Assembly: GCA_958450325.1 (NCBI GenBank)
Contig: OY288249.1
Coordinates: 60,638,166 to 60,702,165 of the forward strand
DNA: 64,000 nt
Source: Agrostemma githago
Taxonomy: Eukaryota; Streptophyta; Magnoliopsida; Caryophyllales; Caryophyllaceae
Reading direction: 5' to 3'
The notes under the pieces were generated by a model that was given only the letters and a program-made list of their open reading frames with translations, was not told the origin of the DNA and searched no databases. The position numbers were made by a program, and so were the translations under genes. Positions 1 through 11,927 of this stretch are shown piece by piece; the stretch's first letter is position 1; each line of letters starts with the position of its first letter.

Positions 1-1194
1 ACAACGATCAACGATCTAATCCTTAAGAAATACGGGTAATCTATGTCAACCAAAATTTACTAAACATTAATGAGGACCTGAAATGGTACCACAACACTCA
101 GGCTAACATCTTAAACATTGATTTATGATCCCAAAATTCCACAATTAGTCCATTAAGTCCACATTAGGTAGGAATCCCAAGTAATATTATTATTATTTAC
201 ACTTGACTAGGTTCTATGTTGGGTATTAGGTATCCATCAAAATATGATATAATTCTCACTATCCAGAATTTTACTCAACTTTAAGTCCTCTATACGATCA
301 AGTAATTCATAACCCATGCTTGATCAATCCCTATGGTACAATCCTAATTCCGTTAATCAACTAATACCATTCAAATCAATTCCTCAAAAACTCACTAGAT
401 TAGATAACAGAGCACAGCTCTCAATCCTCAAACCGTTGATAATAAGGAGTTAACTAAACCTCCAAAATATTTATCTTCTAAAAAGGTTCACTAAGACTGA
501 ATACGGTCTAAGCAAAGAATCTCAAGAGAAAGATGGTAAAGTAGAATAATAGAAGAAGGACTCACCATAAGAATGAAGATGAGAATGTAAGAGAAGAATT
601 GGAAGAATCAGAAGGTGGAAGATGAAAGAAAAGAATCAATGACGATCCTAGATAATTAAGATCTTAAACTAGAAGAGAATCTTCGGACCTCCGAAGATCA
701 CAAAGGAATTTAGCTGGATTTCTTCAACTTCAAGTAGAGGAACAAGCACACTAGTATTGGGTCGCTCCATTTGAATCCAAAGTGATTTCACATCTGAGTC
801 TGCTGCACCGTGATGGAACTGGAATCTACTCTTAATCATCTAGCTGTATCTTGAGCAAACTGAATTGGAGCTGAAAAGTAACCATCGACATCTTTCTTGG
901 AGCACCAAGTTGTCCACTCGAGTCAGCAGGTGATGAGAGTATTAAGTAAGTCCTGTCTCGATCTGAAGCAGCATCACGTCAGCATCTTGTCCACTTATCA
1001 TCTTCTTCTTGGACATATAAAACAAATATTCAATGCTAATCATTGAGTTTCAGGAACATGAAAGCTAAACAAATAAGTCCTTACTTGTTTCTACCCATCT
1101 CTAATAATATTTTTATTTACTGTTTAAATAATATACTAGTATTTTCCCAAATTTCAGGTGTAAGCGTTGGGAGCAGTGATGCTCTGATACCAAC
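1..1194 (-). mobile_element. LARD-like LTR retrotransposon, partial internal region of a further tandem unit
   Basis: This stretch is a near-identical copy of 6564-7745 (offset 6563, one 12-bp indel near 550). It ends at a Met-tRNA type primer site immediately next to an LTR. It is therefore the 5' part (minus-strand sense) of another internal region that shares the LTR at 1195-4723, and the remainder must lie left of the window. No open reading frame of note exists on either strand. It shows that the element is arrayed as LTR-internal-LTR-internal rather than as a single insertion. Confidence 0.85.
1180..1192 (-). other. Primer binding site (initiator Met tRNA type)
   Basis: The plus strand reads TGCTCTGATACCA, so the minus strand reads TGGTATCAGAGCA, the usual plant retrotransposon primer site complementary to the 3' end of initiator Met tRNA. 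It lies two bases from the LTR edge at 1195. Its presence beside the LTR that acts as 3' LTR for the unit to the right is what reveals the tandem arrangement. Confidence 0.9.
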
Positions 1195-1835
1195 TGTAAT
1201 CCCCTAGAAATTCTAACACAATACAGTGGCGGAAACACTGTAGAAGTGGGATTATAACACACTGTAGCTATGTCTTGATTAAATAAAAATGGTAAGTCAA
1301 TACATAAGCCATAAAATAAAAATGGCTACAAAATAAATAAATAAATAAATAAAATCCATAAAAAGGGTTTTAACAATCCATAATACAGTGATCTGATTAA
1401 AACAAGCAGGATCCATAACTGCTCGCTAGCCCACCCGAAGGAAAACACATATACCTGCCATGTTAAAAACATAACAGCCACAATCAGTGGGTAGCAACGT
1501 CAACGTTCTCCCAGCCGTATAACAGGATTTTAAAACTGTAATTACTATTATAGAAAAATAGTAAAAATGGAAAACAGTAAAACACATTATAGTAAAAATA
1601 AACTTTCAGTGAAAAACTTCACGTATCAAAACAATATAATAAAAATGAGTTTTCCGAAAAAAACATAAAACATTTGCCAACCTGCAACCAAATATATCGA
1701 TAATAATAAAAATATTCAAAATGGCGTTATGGATAGGAGTAGTGTAAACGGCTAGACTTTCACTAGGAAAGTACTAAAAACTAGCTTCGAGAACTTAGTT
1801 CAAACAAATCAAACTTCGGTCTCTAACTAGGCTAC

Positions 1836-2139
1836 TCAACCATAATAGAGCGGCGACTTATAAATGCGTGGCCCTAGTTTAAGATAATGCACACCCCTCC
1901 TGGGATTACCTGTCACCCAGTTCAACTTATGACGGCGACTTACTGCAAGGCCTAAGCTTAAGGTCAAAATGTACAAAACTCCCGGGATACCTGTCACTTG
2001 GTTCAACAACCAATGCACCGATTCCTGATACACTAGCCTTATAGTTGATGGCAAAACCGTAAACCCTAGAATATATTACTCTAACCTCACACTTGTCCTT
2101 ATTCCATAACTCCAAAACAAAGTCATTATCTATATTCAA
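1836..2139 (-). other. Short open frames inside the LTR, probably not genes
   Basis: Two overlapping minus-strand frames of about 70 codons (1836-2054 and 1927-2139) recur at the same place in the other LTR (8391-8609 and 8482-8694) with few changes. Because the LTR copies are recent duplicates, conservation of the frames is expected without selection. I see no domain. The region contains a doubled GGGATTACCTGTCACCCAGTTC-like phrase (about 1908-1929 and 1982-2003), which gives the translations a repetitive look. Confidence 0.35.
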
Positions 2140-2799
2140 AGGATATAATCAATATAAATAATATGAGGATAAAAGAAGTAAACATTTATATTCTAAAGGA
2201 GGAAACTTTCTATTTTAGGAAACTTCTATTTTTAGAAACTTTACTAAAAATAGCGTTATATCAAAATAGTGAAAATATTAGTTCATACTAATACCACATT
2301 TTTAGTAAACGATATAGATTTATAAAACTAATACTTTCGGCCTTAACGATATTAATTATTAAAGTAAGAACATTTGAGTTTATGAAGTTATTGAAATATT
2401 GTACAAGTGTATAAAATGATTAAAAATGTCTTAAAATTTTTAATAATACTAATCAGGGTGTTTTCAAAATTTACAAAGCTAAAATTCCCTAATTATTATT
2501 AGTTACGACAATCCAATTACAAATAGGATTTTACGGCAAATGTCAAATTAAATCTTTTAACGTCTTTTATTTAATTAAACCATTGAATATATTTAGAATA
2601 TGTTAAATGATGATTTAACTCTTAATGTTTCAGATTTAAATATTTTCAAAATAGCTGAAAAAATAAATCTTTTAGGTAAGACGAAGCATTTTAACGATAA
2701 ATCGTAATTTGTCCAAAAATCAATACTTATTAATTAAAGACTTTAATAAATAGTACAAAAATTACGTAAAATAGTTAAAATATATTTATGGACATTCTG

Positions 2800-3620
2800 T
2801 TCAGAAAAGAAAATTTTCCAGAATCCTAAAACTCGGTTTTTAAAGCGTTTTCTCGTTAATCGTCTAATCTCGACAATAACGATTAATAAAAGTAGTAATT
2901 ACGAAACGATTTAAGTATTAATATTCAAAAATTATTATAAAACTTAAAAATCATGATTTCCCAGAAAATACTATTTTTCCAGATTTCCAAAAATTCCAGA
3001 TTTAATAAATCCCATCAAAACCGTCTTTAAAACCCGTTTTCACAATTAACGATTCCATTAATAAAACTTATCGTTCCTATCACTTTATTAAAGCACCAAA
3101 AATCATAAAAATACATTTTATTAAGAAACCATCAGAATCACAATTTTTTTCCAGATTAAATCAAAAGACCAAAAATCGAGAATTTAAACGACAAACGCGG
3201 TTTTAACGATAAACGATGATTTAAACTGATTAATTAATTCATCCACTTAACAATTCCGAAAAATTATAAAAAAATTCAGAAAATTCGATTTCACCAGAAA
3301 GTTTCACCACGTCAAAAATTAGATTAAAATAAAATGTTTAAGTACTAGAACTAAAAATCAGCTTTTAATCGTTTTTGTCCGTAAACGGTAATAAATCAAT
3401 AATCGATAACTAAAATATCAGAAAAATACTAAATTATTAAAAATCATCAAAAACAACATTTTTCCAGAATATAAACATATATTACATGTTTAGGCCGAAT
3501 ATTATGATTTTACAAATTAATATAACAATTTAATCGTTAATCTCGTAAAAGCGATAAAAATACCGAAACATGCAAATTTTCAACTTTTAAAATTTTTCCA
3601 GATTATAAGACTTACATATA
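2800..3620. repeat. Degenerate repeated motifs in the LTR
   Basis: The phrase TTTTTCCAGA or close variants recurs at roughly 2815, 2975, 3150, 3464 and 3594, with weaker forms between. Each is typically preceded by AAAAATCAT(A/G)A and followed by a TAACGATT phrase. Spacing is roughly 130-175 bp. It looks like an old, heavily diverged tandem array built into the LTR, and the same pattern is in the second LTR. Confidence 0.4.
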
Positions 3621-4723
3621 TTGTCAAAAATGAAATATAAAAATTATACATGAAAATGCTCAATTAAAATCATGAAATACCGAGTAACATCGACGTTACC
3701 TCTAACCCAAATTCGAGTCGATTATAAATTTGTCGGCTTCGGGATCATTCAAAAATCCTTCAACACAAGAAAATTATGGTGCAAAAATACCATAAGAAAA
3801 ACTAAAAGAATTAAGGTAAATAACGATCGAAAATAACATCGATTATTACCTTAACGAAGGGATCGGAATAACGATTAATTTGATGATGAAAACGAGATGA
3901 TTATGACTCGATTTGAGACAAGAATTAGCCTTGAGAGGCTGCTGCATGCCATGGCTAAGAGAGAAGAATGAAGGAATTTTTTGTTGTTTAATTAGCAAAA
4001 TGAATGAATGGGAAATGGATGGTTTTAAGCATGAATGTTAATAAAACTTTTGATGAGAACTATGCTACACTCCCTTCATAAAGTTGGCCAAAAGAGAGGA
4101 AGAAGAGTATGAAAAGTTTGTTCAATAATTTGTCAAATAAATGGGTAAGAAAAGCATTATCTTTACGTTTTAACGTAATAAAACGAAACGTATAAAGAAA
4201 AACGTAGTAAGGGTGTGACAAGGAGGCGTGTCAGTCCAACACATGAGGAAAAGGTCCCAAATAATTTGTAAGTTGATAAAAAAAAATGAATCGTAAAATC
4301 GTTAAAGGTATTTTAAAGCAATTCGAGTAAACCTCGCGTTAGAAAACAATTATTTACGAAACTTCGTAATAAAATCTTTAATGGCTAAATTTCCGTAAAT
4401 AAAAATAATTATTAGTTGAAAATATTATATAAATATATTTATACATTTGTAGGAAAAGAAAAAACTTAAATCCGAGCTTTGAAACATTAATTCGTAGAGA
4501 AGTAGAATTCCTCGCGGAAAAATAATTAGTTTACGAAGAAAATCAATTAAATAGATTTAAAAGAATTAAAATCTTCAAAAATAAAAATAAGTATCATTAG
4601 ACTCAAAAATGAAAATAAAGCTTGGGGAAAAAAATGATGAAACATAGGACCGAAAAGTGACAGACTTATGACGAAGTCATAACGGTCAGGATAAAAATGC
4701 TAGGAAAAATAGCGGGTGTTACA

Positions 4724-4740
4724 ATCCTCCCCACTAAAAG
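4724..4740 (-). other. Polypurine tract of the LARD-like element
   Basis: The minus strand reads CTTTTAGTGGGGAGGAT directly against the LTR terminus TGTAACACCC. This is the standard position and composition for the plus-strand primer of an LTR retrotransposon. It confirms minus-strand orientation. Confidence 0.85.
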
Positions 4741-7730
4741 AAAGTTTCGTCCTCGAAACTAAGAATAATCGAAACTAAGAATAAGCAGAAAGGACTCAAG
4801 ATTACCCCACTCGAAAACATGAGGATACCAATTTCGAATAAAAATTTTGTTTTAAAAGAAAATTTTACAACTTCCAAAGTGACACGAAATTGAATGAAAA
4901 TATTTATTCCAAGAGGAAATGGGGCTAAGCTACCCGAAGTTTAAAATCTCTTAATTAAAGAAATCCTAAAGTAAAATTTATTTGATAAAATAACGACGTC
5001 AAATAACATTTGTAAACAAACTCGAAGGAAACAAGGTAACCATAACATTTTCGAAATAAAAGTAAAACAATTTGATTGAGAAATTCGATAAAATTTAGTT
5101 TTGAGAAATCAAATTTTGTAGTTAGTAAAAATAGAACAAGTTGTCAAGCATTTTCAATAACTGATTCAAAAGTCCAACAATAAAACGAAAACTAATTTCA
5201 AAATGTTAAAATTTCAAAAATGTTATCAAAGTAATTATGAAAGTTTTCAAAAATGTTACCAAACTTGAACACACAAAATAATTTCGACAATGTTAAAATG
5301 TTTTACATAATAATCCTATAGAAATTGAAATATTTGGAAATATGAAAGTCTTCATAAAATTTTGATTGCTTAAAAATCAAAAATTGAATTAATTTCTAAA
5401 TAATTTAAAATAAATTATTAGGGCATTTTCAAACATATCTAAAAAGAAATATCAACCAAAGATTAAACAAAAGTGAAGTATAAAGTTCTGAAATTATAAT
5501 TCAAAAATGTTAAATTTAACGATATTCGAAAAGTTTAAGTTAGTCAAACTTTTTACAAAACAGGCAATTAACTCAAAATGTTAAAATTTTACGCTAGTCA
5601 AACTTTTTATAAAAATATAGGGAGTTCAAAAAATGGTTAACGGGTAAATAGAACAAGGATAAATAAATAAATTACAATAAGAGATTTCAAAATCGATAAA
5701 GGTCGAAGGGATTAGCAGCAGATGCGGTAACAGAATTCAAGAGAAGTAGAAAGAAAGACGGAGTTGAGAGTCGAAAAGAGATCTCAAGGATTATAGAAGA
5801 AATTAACCATCTCGAGATTTCTAGCACGACTCTCAAAAACACGGGTTCCTAATTGGCCCATCAAATAACGCTAAATCTAATATCGGTACAGGGTGGTCCT
5901 ACTCAATCTACAACCTCCAAAATCATCAACTGCTATAGCCTCCAAAATTAAGCCTTACATACTTATATAATCTTTCAATTAGTATGGTAAGAATCCACAA
6001 ATGATTTAGACTAATCCATTAATTAAGATTCCAACGGTCATCAAAACATACCCAAACTTGTAATCACTAAGGCTCGTAATTCAAACCTCATAAGGTTTGA
6101 ACTCGAGGTATACTTCAAATTTCTCGAGTAAGGAACACTAAATAAAATCCACCAATTAACAATGTTCGGGCACAGAATCCTCAGATTACCAACAAGTTTA
6201 TAATGCCACATGTAAAGAAGTTGGGGAAAGTATAACAAGTCCTCAAACACGCTCAAACCTATTGGTAATGGCGCAAACACTCACATCTTCAAACACGTCA
6301 TTGGGCTAAGGTTTCTAAAAATTCCACCAAATTTCACATTGTATCAGTGAAACCACCAAAATATTTATTAACTCAACGAAGCCACAATTTCGTTGGTCTA
6401 GGGTTATAACAGTCCCAATATGATGATCCGTATAATAGTATTCCTCAAAACAGCGCAATAAAACCAAACTGTGATTGTGCAAGATAGTTCTCTTCTCCAG
6501 GGACAACAACAATTTATCCAAGTTACATCACTCAACTCCAAAATTCATAGGTTACAACCTTAAACAACGATCAACGATCTAATCCTTAAGAAATACGGGT
6601 AATCTATGTCAACCAAAATTTACTAAACATTAATGAGGACCTGAAATGGTACCACAACACTCAGGCTAACATCTTAAACATTGATTTATGATCCCAAAAT
6701 TCCACAATTAGTCCATTAAGTCCACATTAGGTAGGAATCCCAAGTAATATTATTATTATTTACACTTGACTAGGTTCTATGTTGGGTATTAGGTATCCAT
6801 CAAAATATGATATAATTCTCACTATCCAGAATTTTACTCAACTTTAAGTCCTCTATACGATCAAGTAATTCATAACCCATGCTTGATCAATCCCTATGGT
6901 ACAATCCTAATTCCGTTAATCAACTAATACCATTCAAATCAATTCCTCAAAAACTCACTAGATTAGATAACAGAGCACAGCTCTCAATCCTCAAACCGTT
7001 GATAATAAGGAGTTAACTAAACCTCCAAAATATTTATCTTCTAAAAAGGTTCACTAAGACTGAATACGGTCTAAGCAAAGAATCTCAAGAGAAAGATGGT
7101 AAAGTAGAATAATAGAAGAAGGACTCACCATAAGAATGTAAGAGAAGAATTGGAAGAATCAGAAGGTGGAAGATGAAAGAAAAGAATCAATGACGATCCT
7201 AGATAATTAAGATCTTAAACTAGAAGAGAATCTTCGGACCTCCGAAGATCACAAAGGAATCTAGCTGGATTTCTTCAACTTCAAGTAGAGGAACAAGCAC
7301 ACTAGTATTGGGTCGCTCCATTTGAATCCAAAGTGATTTCACATCTGAGTCTGCTGCACCGTGATGGAACTGGAATCTACTCTTAATCATCTAGCTGTAT
7401 CTTGAGCAAACTGAATTGGAGCTGAAAAGTAACCATCGACATCTTTCTTGGAGCACCAAGTTGTCCACTCGAGTCAGCAGGTGATGAGAGTATTAAGTAA
7501 GTCCTGTCTCGATCTGAAGCAGCATCACGTCAGCATCTTGTCCACTTATCATCTTCTTCTTGGACATATAAAACAAATATTCAATGCTAATCATTGAGTT
7601 TCAGGAACAAGAAAGCTAAACAAATAAGTCCTTACTTGTTTCTACCCATCTCTAATAATATTTTTATTTACTATTTAAATAATATACTAGTATTTTCCCA
7701 AATTTCAGGTGTAAGCGTTGGGAGCAGTGA

Positions 7731-7743
7731 TGCTCTGATACCA
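7731..7743 (-). other. Primer binding site (initiator Met tRNA type), second copy
   Basis: TGCTCTGATACCA on the plus strand sits two bases from the LTR at 7746, identical to the site at 1180-1192. This is the primer site of the complete unit in the window. Confidence 0.9.
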
Positions 7744-9967
7744 ACTGTAATCCCCTAGAAATTCTAACGCAATACAGTGGCAGAAACACTGTAGAAGTGG
7801 GATTATAACACACTGTAGCTATGTCTTGATTAAATAAAAATGGTAAGTCAGTACATAAGACATAAAATAAAAATGGCTACAAAATAAATAAATAAATAAA
7901 TAAATAAAATCCATAAAAAGGGTTTTAACAATCCATAATACAGTGATCTGATTAAAACAAGCAGGATCCATAACTGCTCGCTAGCCCACCCAAAGGAAAA
8001 CACATATACCTGCCATGTTAAAAACATAACAGCCACAATCAGTGGGGAGCAACGTCAACGTTCTCCCAGCCGTATAACAGGATTTTAAAACTGTAATTAC
8101 TATTATAGAAAAATAGTAAAAATGGAAAACAGTAAAACACATTATAATAAAAATAAACTTTCAGTGAAAAACTTCACGTATCAAAACAATATAATAAAAA
8201 TGAGTTTTTCGAAGAAAACATAAAACATTTGCCAACCTGCAACCAAATATATCGATAATAATAAAAATATTCAAAATGGCGTTATGGATAGGAGTAGTGT
8301 AGACGGCTAGACTTTCACTAGGAGAGTACTAAAAACTAGCTTCGAGAACTTAGTTCAAACAAATCAAACTTCGGTCTCTAACTAGGCTACTCAACCATAA
8401 TAGAGCGGCGACTTATAAATGCGTGGCCCTAGTTTAAGATAATGCACACCCATCCTGGGATTACCTGTCACCCAGTTCAACTTATGACGGCGACTTACTG
8501 CAAGGCCTAAGCTTAAGGTCAAAATGTACAAAACTCCCGGGATACCTGTCACCCGGTTCAACAACCAATGCACCGATTCCTGATACACTAGCCTTATAGT
8601 TGATGGCAAAACCGTAAACCCTAGAATATATTACTCTAACCTCACACTTGTTCTTATTCCATAACTCCAAAACAAAGTCATTATCGATATTCAAAGGATA
8701 TAATCAATATAAATAATATGAGGATAAAAGAAGTAAACATTTATATTCTAAAGGAGGAAACTTTCTATTTTTAGAAACTTCTATTTTTAGAATCTTTACT
8801 AAAAATAGCGTTATATCAAAATAGTGAAAATATTAGTTCATACTAATACCACATTTTTAGTAAACGATATAGATTTATAAAACTAATACTTTCGGCCTTA
8901 ACGATATTAATTATTAAAGTAAGAACATTTGAGTTTATGAAGTTATTGAAATATTGTACAAGTGTATAAAATGATTAAAAATGTCTTAAATTTTTTAATA
9001 ATACTAATCAGGGTGTTTTCAAAATTTACAAAGCTAAAATTCCCTAATTATTATTAGTTACGACAATCCAATTACAAATAGGATTTTACGGCAAATGTCA
9101 AATTAAATCTTTTAACGTCTTTTATTTAATTAAACCATTGAATATATTTAGAATATGTTAAATGATGATTTAACTCTTAATTTTTCAGATTTAAATATTT
9201 TCAAAATAGCTGAAAAAATAAATCTTTTAGGTAAGACGAAGCATTTTAACGATAAATCGTAATTTGTCCAAAAATCAATACTTATTAATTAAAGACTTTA
9301 ATAAATAGTACAAAAATTACGTAAAATAGTTAAAATATATTTATGGACATTCTGTTCAGAAAAGAAAATTTTCCAGAATCCTAAAACTCGGTTTTTAAAG
9401 CGTTTTCTCGTTAATCGTCTAATCTCGACAATAACGATTAATAAAAATAGTAATTACGAAACGATTTAAGTATTAATATCCAAAAATTATTATAAAACTT
9501 AAAAATCATGATTTCCCAGAAAATACTATTTTTCCAGATTTCCAAAAATTCCAGATTTAATAAATCCCATCAAAACCGTCTTTCAAACCCATTTTCACAA
9601 TTAACGATTCCATTAATAAAACTTATCGTTCCTATCATTTTATTAAAGCACTAAAAATCATAAAAATACATTTTATTAAGAAACCATCAGAATCATAATT
9701 TTTTTCCAGATTAAATCAAAAGACCAAAAATCAAGAATTTAAACGACAAACGCGGTTTTAACGATAAACGATGATTTAAAGTGATTAATTAATTCATCCA
9801 CTTAACAATTCCGAAAAATTATGAAAAAATTCAGAAAATTTGATTTCACCAGAAAGTTTCACCACGTCAAAAATCAGATTAAAATAAAATGTTTAAGTAC
9901 TAGAACTAAAAATCAGCTTTTAATCGTTTTTGTCCGTAAACGGTAATAAATCAATAATCGATAACTA

Positions 9968-10527
9968 GGAAAAAATTATGGAGAATCGGGGATGGAGCAT
10001 ACCTAGACATAGCTTTATTGCCTGGCTTGTGTTTAGAGAGGCTTTAAACACTAGGAAAAAATTATGGAGAATCGGGGTGGCGGATTCTGATCGGTGTGTT
10101 TTATGTGAAGCCCATGAGGAGAACTTTGAACACCTATTTTTTGGGTGTAATTGGAGTTCTCAAGTTGTCGACCTGTTGAGTGTTTGGGTGAAGAAGAAGA
10201 TACCGAATAGTGATACCTTGGCCTGGGCGTGTAAGATGAGGGGTTCGAAGTTCCAATGCAACATTCTGCGAGCTCTGATTAATGCCGCCATTTATCACGT
10301 TTGGAGGATGAGAAATTTGTGTCGGGCTGAGGGAATGCTCCATCACCCGAAATATGCTGTTAGAATGATTAAATTGGATATCCGTAGTAGAATCATGTGT
10401 AAGATTAAATATCCGTTACTGGCTAAGGACGATCGATGGCTACATAATTTGATGTAGTCATTTTTTTTGTAATTAGACAACACGACATATATATATATAT
10501 ACTTACCCTTTACCAAAAAAAAAAAAA
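9968..10527 (+). mobile_element. 5'-truncated LINE (L1-type) insertion inside the LTR
   Basis: The element ends in a 15-base poly(A) run (10515-10529) and is flanked by a perfect 15-bp target duplication, AATAATCGATAACTA, at 9953-9967 and 10528-10542. The empty site is visible in the other LTR near 3390-3410. It keeps only the last part of ORF2 and a short 3' UTR with an (AT)n run before TTTACC and the poly(A). At the 5' junction it carries a 24-base filler copied from 84 bases further in. This is a textbook target-primed reverse transcription event, younger than the LTR duplication. Confidence 0.93.
9978..10457 (+). pseudogene. LINE ORF2 C-terminal fragment (zinc-binding zf-RVT region)
   Basis: The frame is open for 159 codons. 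It contains the plant LINE zf-RVT signature: PRHSFIAWLVFREAL, then a CVLC pair, then EHLFFGC, the Cys and His residues spaced as in the C-terminal zinc-binding segment after reverse transcriptase. There is no RT domain upstream, so this is a 5'-truncated fragment and not a gene. The first codons come from the junction filler and not from the ancestral protein. It differs clearly in sequence from the LINE at 29749-38456, so it belongs to another LINE family. Confidence 0.85.
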
Positions 10528-11204
10528 AATAATCGATAACTAAAATATCAGAAAAATACTAAATTATTAAAAATCATCAAAAACAACATTTTTCCAGAAT
10601 ATAAACATATATTACATGTTTAGGCCGAATATTATGATTTTACAAATTAATATAACAATTTAATCGTTAATCTCGTGAAAGCGATAAAAATACCGAAACA
10701 TGCAAATTTTCAACTTCTAAAAATTTTCCAGATTATAAGACTTACATATATTATAAAAAAAAAATATAAAAATTATATATGCAAATACTCAATTAAAAAC
10801 ATGAAATACCGAGTAACATCGACGTTACCTCTAACCCAAATTCGAGTCGATTATAAATTCGTCGGCTTCAGGATCATTCAAAAATCCTTCAACGCAAGAA
10901 AAGCATGGTGCAAAAATACCATAAGAAAAACTAAAAGAATTAACGTAAATAACGATCGAAAATAACATCGATTATTACCTTAACGAAAGGATCGGAATAA
11001 CGATTAATTTGATGATGAAAACGAGATGATTATGACTCGATTTGAGACAGGAACTAGCCTTGAGAGGCTGGTGCATGCCATGGCTAAAAGAGAAGAATGA
11101 AGGAATTTTTTTGTTGTTTAATTAGCAAAATGAATGAATGGGAAATGGATGGTTTTAAGCATGAATGTTAATAAAACTTTTGATGAAAACTATGCTACAC
11201 TCTC

Positions 11205-11213
11205 TTTATAAAG
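11205..11213 (-). promoter_or_regulatory. Candidate TATA box of the LARD-like LTR
   Basis: TTTATAAAG (nearly palindromic) lies about 640 bp inside the LTR from its minus-strand 5' end. The same position in the other LTR is changed to TTCATAAAG. If this is the promoter, U3 is about 0.6 kb and R plus U5 together nearly 2.9 kb. Inference from position and motif only. Confidence 0.35.
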
Positions 11214-11927
11214 CTGGCCAAAAGAGAGGAAGGGGAGTATGAAAAGTTTGTTCAATAATTTGTCAAATAAATGGGTAAGAAAAGCATTATCTTTACGTTT
11301 TAACATAATAAAACGAAACGTATAAAGAAAAACGTAGTAAGGGTGTGACAAGGAGGCGTGTCAGTCCAATACATGAGGAAAAGGTCCCAAATAATTTGTA
11401 AGTTGATAAAAAAAAAATGAATCGTAAAATCGTTAAAGGTATTTTAAAGCAATTCGAGTAAACCTCGCGTTAGAAAACAATTATTTACGAAACTTCGTAA
11501 TAAAATCTTTAATGGCTAAATTTCCGTAAATAAAAATAATTATTAGTTGAAAATATTATATAAATATATTTATACATTTGTAGGAAAAGAAAAAACTTAA
11601 ATCCGAGCTTTGAAACGTTAATTCGTAGAGAAGTAGAATTCCTCGCGGAAAAATAATTAGTTTACGAAGAAAATCAATTAAATAGATTTAAAAGAATTAA
11701 AATCTTCAAAAATAAAAATAAGTATCATTAGACTCAAAAATGAAAATAAAGCTTGGGGAAAAAAATGATGAAACATAGGACCGAAAAGTGACAGAGTTAT
11801 GACGAAGTCATAACGGTCAGGATAAAAATGCTAGGAAAAATAGCGGGTGTTACACTCCAAATTCCTAATTCACACATCGCAATTCAATTTAATTCGATTC
11901 GATTGATTTAATTGACTGATCGAGATT

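Larger units (their letters stand above)
1195..4723 (-). mobile_element. LARD-like long terminal repeat (shared middle LTR)
   Basis: The LTR is 3529 bp with TG...CA ends (TGTAATCCCC at the left, GGTGTTACA at the right). It is very AT-rich, has no coding potential, and is nearly identical to 7746-11854 once the LINE insertion there is removed. It serves as the 3' LTR of the unit at 4724-7745 and, by position, as the 5' LTR of the unit that runs off the left edge. A candidate TATA box present in the other LTR (TTTATAAAG) reads TTCATAAAG here at 4075-4083. Confidence 0.9.
4724..7745 (-). mobile_element. LARD-like internal region, non-coding
   Basis: This 3.0 kb segment lies between two LTRs of the same family and is bounded by a polypurine tract at one end and a Met-tRNA primer site (7731-7743) at the other. 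The longest open frames (for example 6041-6280 minus) have no gag, protease, RT or integrase motifs. Long LTRs with a conserved non-coding interior are the definition of large retrotransposon derivatives (LARDs), which must borrow proteins from an autonomous relative. Copy-to-copy similarity over the part visible twice is very high, so amplification or duplication is recent. Confidence 0.85.
7746..11854 (-). mobile_element. LARD-like long terminal repeat (5' LTR on the minus strand), with LINE inserted
   Basis: It starts TGTAATCCCC and ends GGTGTTACA like the LTR at 1195-4723. Its 4109 bp include a LINE insertion plus target duplication, leaving about 3.53 kb. Downstream of it the flank reads CTCCA, so the five-base target duplication at the far left end of the array should also be CTCCA if the array arose from one insertion. 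Confidence 0.9.

Noticed and set aside
6041..6521. Minus-strand frames of 68-79 codons in the LARD interior as genes
   Set aside because: No domain, no conserved partner, and such lengths are expected by chance in this AT-rich DNA.
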